NCBI RefSeq assembly: GCF_015244705.1
Contig: NZ_JABCQF010000001.1
Span: 620,001 to 684,000 of the forward strand
Length of the DNA: 64,000 bases
From: Gluconobacter potus
Lineage (GTDB): Bacteria; Pseudomonadota; Alphaproteobacteria; Acetobacterales; Acetobacteraceae
Reading direction: 5' to 3'
Every line of letters starts with the position of its first letter. Positions within the stretch are counted from its first letter, which is position 1. Made by a program: the position numbers and the translations under genes. The notes under the pieces were generated by a model. It was not told the origin of the DNA and did not search any database. It worked only from the letters and a program-made list of their open reading frames with translations. This document shows, piece by piece, positions 62,004 to 64,000 of the stretch.

Positions 62004-62867
62004 ATGGCCAACTATCCCGCGCCGCCGTTCAACACCCCGCATCAGGATCATATTCCCGGCCAGACATCCCTCATGACGCCGAAGCCCGACCATGGTGAGC
62101 AGAGCTATGTCGGCCATGACCGTCTGCGCGGAAAGATCGCGATCATCACGGGTGGGGATTCCGGTATCGGCCGGGCTGTTGCGATCGCGTTTGCGCGGGA
62201 AGGCGTGGATGTCGTTCTGTCGTTCCTGCCTGAGGAAATGGACGATGCCCGTGAAACCGAATCCTGGATCCGCAAGGCGGGACGGCGCGTCCTCCTTGTT
62301 CCCGGCGACCTGCGGGATAGGGATGTCTGCGCCGAACTGGTGGACCGGACGGTCGCTGAGTTCGGACAGATCGACATTCTCGTGAACAACGCGGCCTTTC
62401 AGATTGAACGGTCCTCACTGGCGGATGTCAGTGAGGAGGAATGGGACAAGACGTTCGATATCAATGCCGGCTCTGCATTCCGCCTGTCGCGTCTGGCCCT
62501 GCCGCACATGCCGCGGGGTGGGGCGCTGATCCATACGGTTTCGGTCAATGCCGATCAGCCCAAGCCGAAGCTTCTGGCCTATTCCGCAACCAAGAGCGCC
62601 ATCCAGAACTTCAGCGGCGGTCTGGCCCAGCTGCTGGGTGAGAAGGGAATTCGTTCCAACGTGGTCGCTCCCGGCCCGATCTGGACACCGCTGATTCCTG
62701 CGACCATGGATGTCGAACACGTGGAACGCTTTGGCGCTGATACGCCGATGAAGCGTCCGGGGCAGCCCGCGGAACTAGCCGGGGCATATGTTTTCCTGGC
62801 CAGTGATGACGCCAGCTACGTCTCGGGCGCCACGATTGCCGTCACCGGGGGCACTCCGATAATCTGA
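62004..62867 (+). CDS. short-chain dehydrogenase/reductase (YghA-like)
   Basis: 287 residues from the ATG at 62004 with CGGAG upstream. N-terminal extension of about 45 residues, then the NAD(P) motif AIITGGDSGIGRAVAI, NNAA, catalytic Ser/Tyr-Lys (VSVNADQPKPKLLAYSATKSA) and VAPGPIWTPL. The extension and GGDSGIG form fit the group of general aldehyde/ketone reductases like YghA. Stress or oxidative role is inferred only. Confidence 0.9.
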   Translation: MANYPAPPFNTPHQDHIPGQTSLMTPKPDHGEQSYVGHDRLRGKIAIITGGDSGIGRAVAIAFAREGVDVVLSFLPEEMDDARETESWIRKAGRRVLLVPGDLRDRDVCAELVDRTVAEFGQIDILVNNAAFQIERSSLADVSEEEWDKTFDINAGSAFRLSRLALPHMPRGGALIHTVSVNADQPKPKLLAYSATKSAIQNFSGGLAQLLGEKGIRSNVVAPGPIWTPLIPATMDVEHVERFGADTPMKRPGQPAELAGAYVFLASDDASYVSGATIAVTGGTPII

Positions 62868-62967
62868 GCCGGAACGGGTTTGCCAGAAAAATCCGTGGCG
62901 TAAAAAAAATTGCGTCAAAGGACTGGACGACAGCCCCAACCTTCCTCTAGAGAATGCGTCGCTGTGT

Positions 62968-63044
62968 GGCGGATGTAGCTCAGTTGGTAGAGCGCCGGTT
63001 TGTGGTACCGGTTGTCGCGGGTTCGATCCCCGTCATTCGCCCCA
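62968..63044 (+). tRNA. tRNA-His (GUG)
   Basis: 77 bases including the extra 5' G (-1), acceptor GCGGATG/CATTCGC, anticodon stem CCGGT/ACCGG around TTGTGGT (anticodon GUG), T arm GGTTCGATCCC and encoded CCA. The discriminator C73 and G-1 agree with histidine identity. Confidence 0.96.
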
Positions 63045-63077
63045 GCAATCCTTTCCCAGAAAAACTGAATATTGCCC

Positions 63078-64000
63078 TCAGGGTTTTGCGACATCAGCCC
63101 GCTGGTGATGTCTGTGTTCCCAGTGTTCTTCCAGCGCCATACGCTCGAAGCGCAGTTTCTGGCGGATCCAGTTCAGCATGCCCGAGAGCGTGACGACCAC
63201 AATCCCCACGAAAGTCCAGTTGTCCAGCGGCTGCTTGAACAGCAGGTAGCTGAACGCCACCGCCCAGACCATCTGGCTGTATTGCGGGAGTGCCACACGG
63301 TTCGCAGGGGCGACGGCTGTGGCCATCATCATGAAAAGCTGACCCAGGGCGGCGAGAAAACCGTAGCCGAACAGGATGGACCAGACTTTCCAGCCATGGG
63401 GCCAGGATGCATGGGCGATCATGAGCAGTCCGTCGCCGATCAGCGGGCCGAACAGGCTTGATCCGAACAATGAAAGTCGGGCGCTCCCATCTCCCGCCAG
63501 CCGGTAGGCCACGACGCTGCTGGCATTGGCGAGGGCTGCGACGATGGCGCAGGCATGGCCCAGATGGAACGTCCGTGCGCCGGGTCGCAGGACGATCAGC
63601 ACACCGAGAAATCCGACCGCGACGGACAGCCACGTCCAGAACGAGACCTTTTCCTTGAGGATCGTCACGGAGATGATGGTGACGAAGAAGGGCATCAGGA
63701 ACATGAGCGAAAGGGCTTCTGGCATTGGCAGCAGCATGAAGGCCATGACGCTCGCGGCCGTCGAGACGAATGTCGAAACCGCGCGCAGAATCCACATCCC
63801 CGGGCGGGTCGTCGCGAAAATGTCGGAATAGGGTTCGTCAGGGCGGCGAATGAAAGGCAGGAGAATGAATCCGAAGACGCCGCCTGAAAACGCGACTTCA
63901 AAAGGATCCAGATGCCCCGCAAGTCCTTTTGAGCAGGCATCGCTGATAGAAAAGGCGGCATAGCCCAGGAGCGCCAGAAGAATACCGGAGGAGAAAATAT
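63078..64000 (-). CDS. EamA-family (DMT) permease, partial
   Basis: At least 307 codons, open to the window's right edge, so the N terminus is missing. The frame remains open upstream of the ATG at 63797 (ILLALLGYAAFSISDACSKGL), which is clearly protein of the first EamA repeat, so the shorter start is wrong. Later segments show FLMPFFVTIISVTILKEKVS and LPQYSQMVWAVAFSYLLFKQ, each an EamA motif. Likely a metabolite exporter of the inner membrane; substrate unknown. Confidence 0.85.
   Translation of the reverse strand, partial: IFSSGILLALLGYAAFSISDACSKGLAGHLDPFEVAFSGGVFGFILLPFIRRPDEPYSDIFATTRPGMWILRAVSTFVSTAASVMAFMLLPMPEALSLMFLMPFFVTIISVTILKEKVSFWTWLSVAVGFLGVLIVLRPGARTFHLGHACAIVAALANASSVVAYRLAGDGSARLSLFGSSLFGPLIGDGLLMIAHASWPHGWKVWSILFGYGFLAALGQLFMMMATAVAPANRVALPQYSQMVWAVAFSYLLFKQPLDNWTFVGIVVVTLSGMLNWIRQKLRFERMALEEHWEHRHHQRADVAKP

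Noticed and set aside
63078-63797. EamA permease starting at the ATG at 63797
   Set aside because: The frame stays open upstream and encodes recognisable permease sequence up to the window edge, so this ATG is internal.

Overview
The window looks like chromosomal DNA of an acetic acid bacterium (Acetobacteraceae), probably Gluconobacter or a close relative. This is inferred from two membrane-bound flavin dehydrogenase trimers (small subunit, GMC flavoprotein, tri-haem cytochrome c), an OprB-type sugar porin, sugar-type TonB receptors, and an alphaproteobacterial core block (dusB, ntrYX, hfq, hflX). No rRNA, CRISPR array or complete phage was seen. Two tRNA genes are present: tRNA-Glu(CUC) and tRNA-His(GUG).

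Region 1 (1-5.6 kb) holds the end of an Asp/Glu racemase-like gene, an MFS acid transporter translationally coupled to a TonB-dependent receptor, and a divergent FAD-linked hydroxyacid dehydrogenase. Region 2 (5.9-18.7 kb) is a periplasmic oxidation block. On the minus strand a five-gene operon encodes a GlcG/HbpS-like protein, a sorbitol/fructose-dehydrogenase-like trimer and a beta-propeller lactonase-like protein. A divergent OprB porin carries a hexanucleotide-encoded QT/QA repeat, a LacI-type regulator follows, and then comes a second trimer of the gluconate/2-ketogluconate dehydrogenase kind. Near-identical palindromes in the shared promoter region look like LacI operators.

Region 3 (18.7-36.9 kb) is accessory DNA. 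An IS graveyard (IS3 and IS5 relics, one decayed sugar transporter) surrounds an intact nagB. Next come a kinase-transporter-nagA operon and an AgaS / GatZ-AgaZ-like / threonine aldolase operon with a DeoR regulator. Divergent from these is an operon of TonB receptor, clan GH-D-like alpha-galactosidase/alpha-N-acetylgalactosaminidase and GH35 beta-galactosidase. Read together, this is a candidate system for stripping and catabolising galactose/N-acetylgalactosamine-containing glycans. It ends in fused IS5 fragments and a truncated tyrosine integrase next to tRNA-Glu, suggesting an old integration site.

Region 4 (37-64 kb) is conserved, higher-GC chromosome. It has the his cluster hisB-DUF2628-hisH-(GNAT-hisA fusion)-hisF-hisE-HIT, a nitroreductase, a UbiH-like hydroxylase, a quinone-reductase-like MDR, a membrane-anchored HTH protein, a DUF3772/MscS channel, pyrD, dusB, a strongly degenerate ntrC-like gene, ntrY, ntrX, hfq, hflX, an OpgC-like acyltransferase, a SulP transporter, an SDR, tRNA-His and an EamA permease cut by the window edge.
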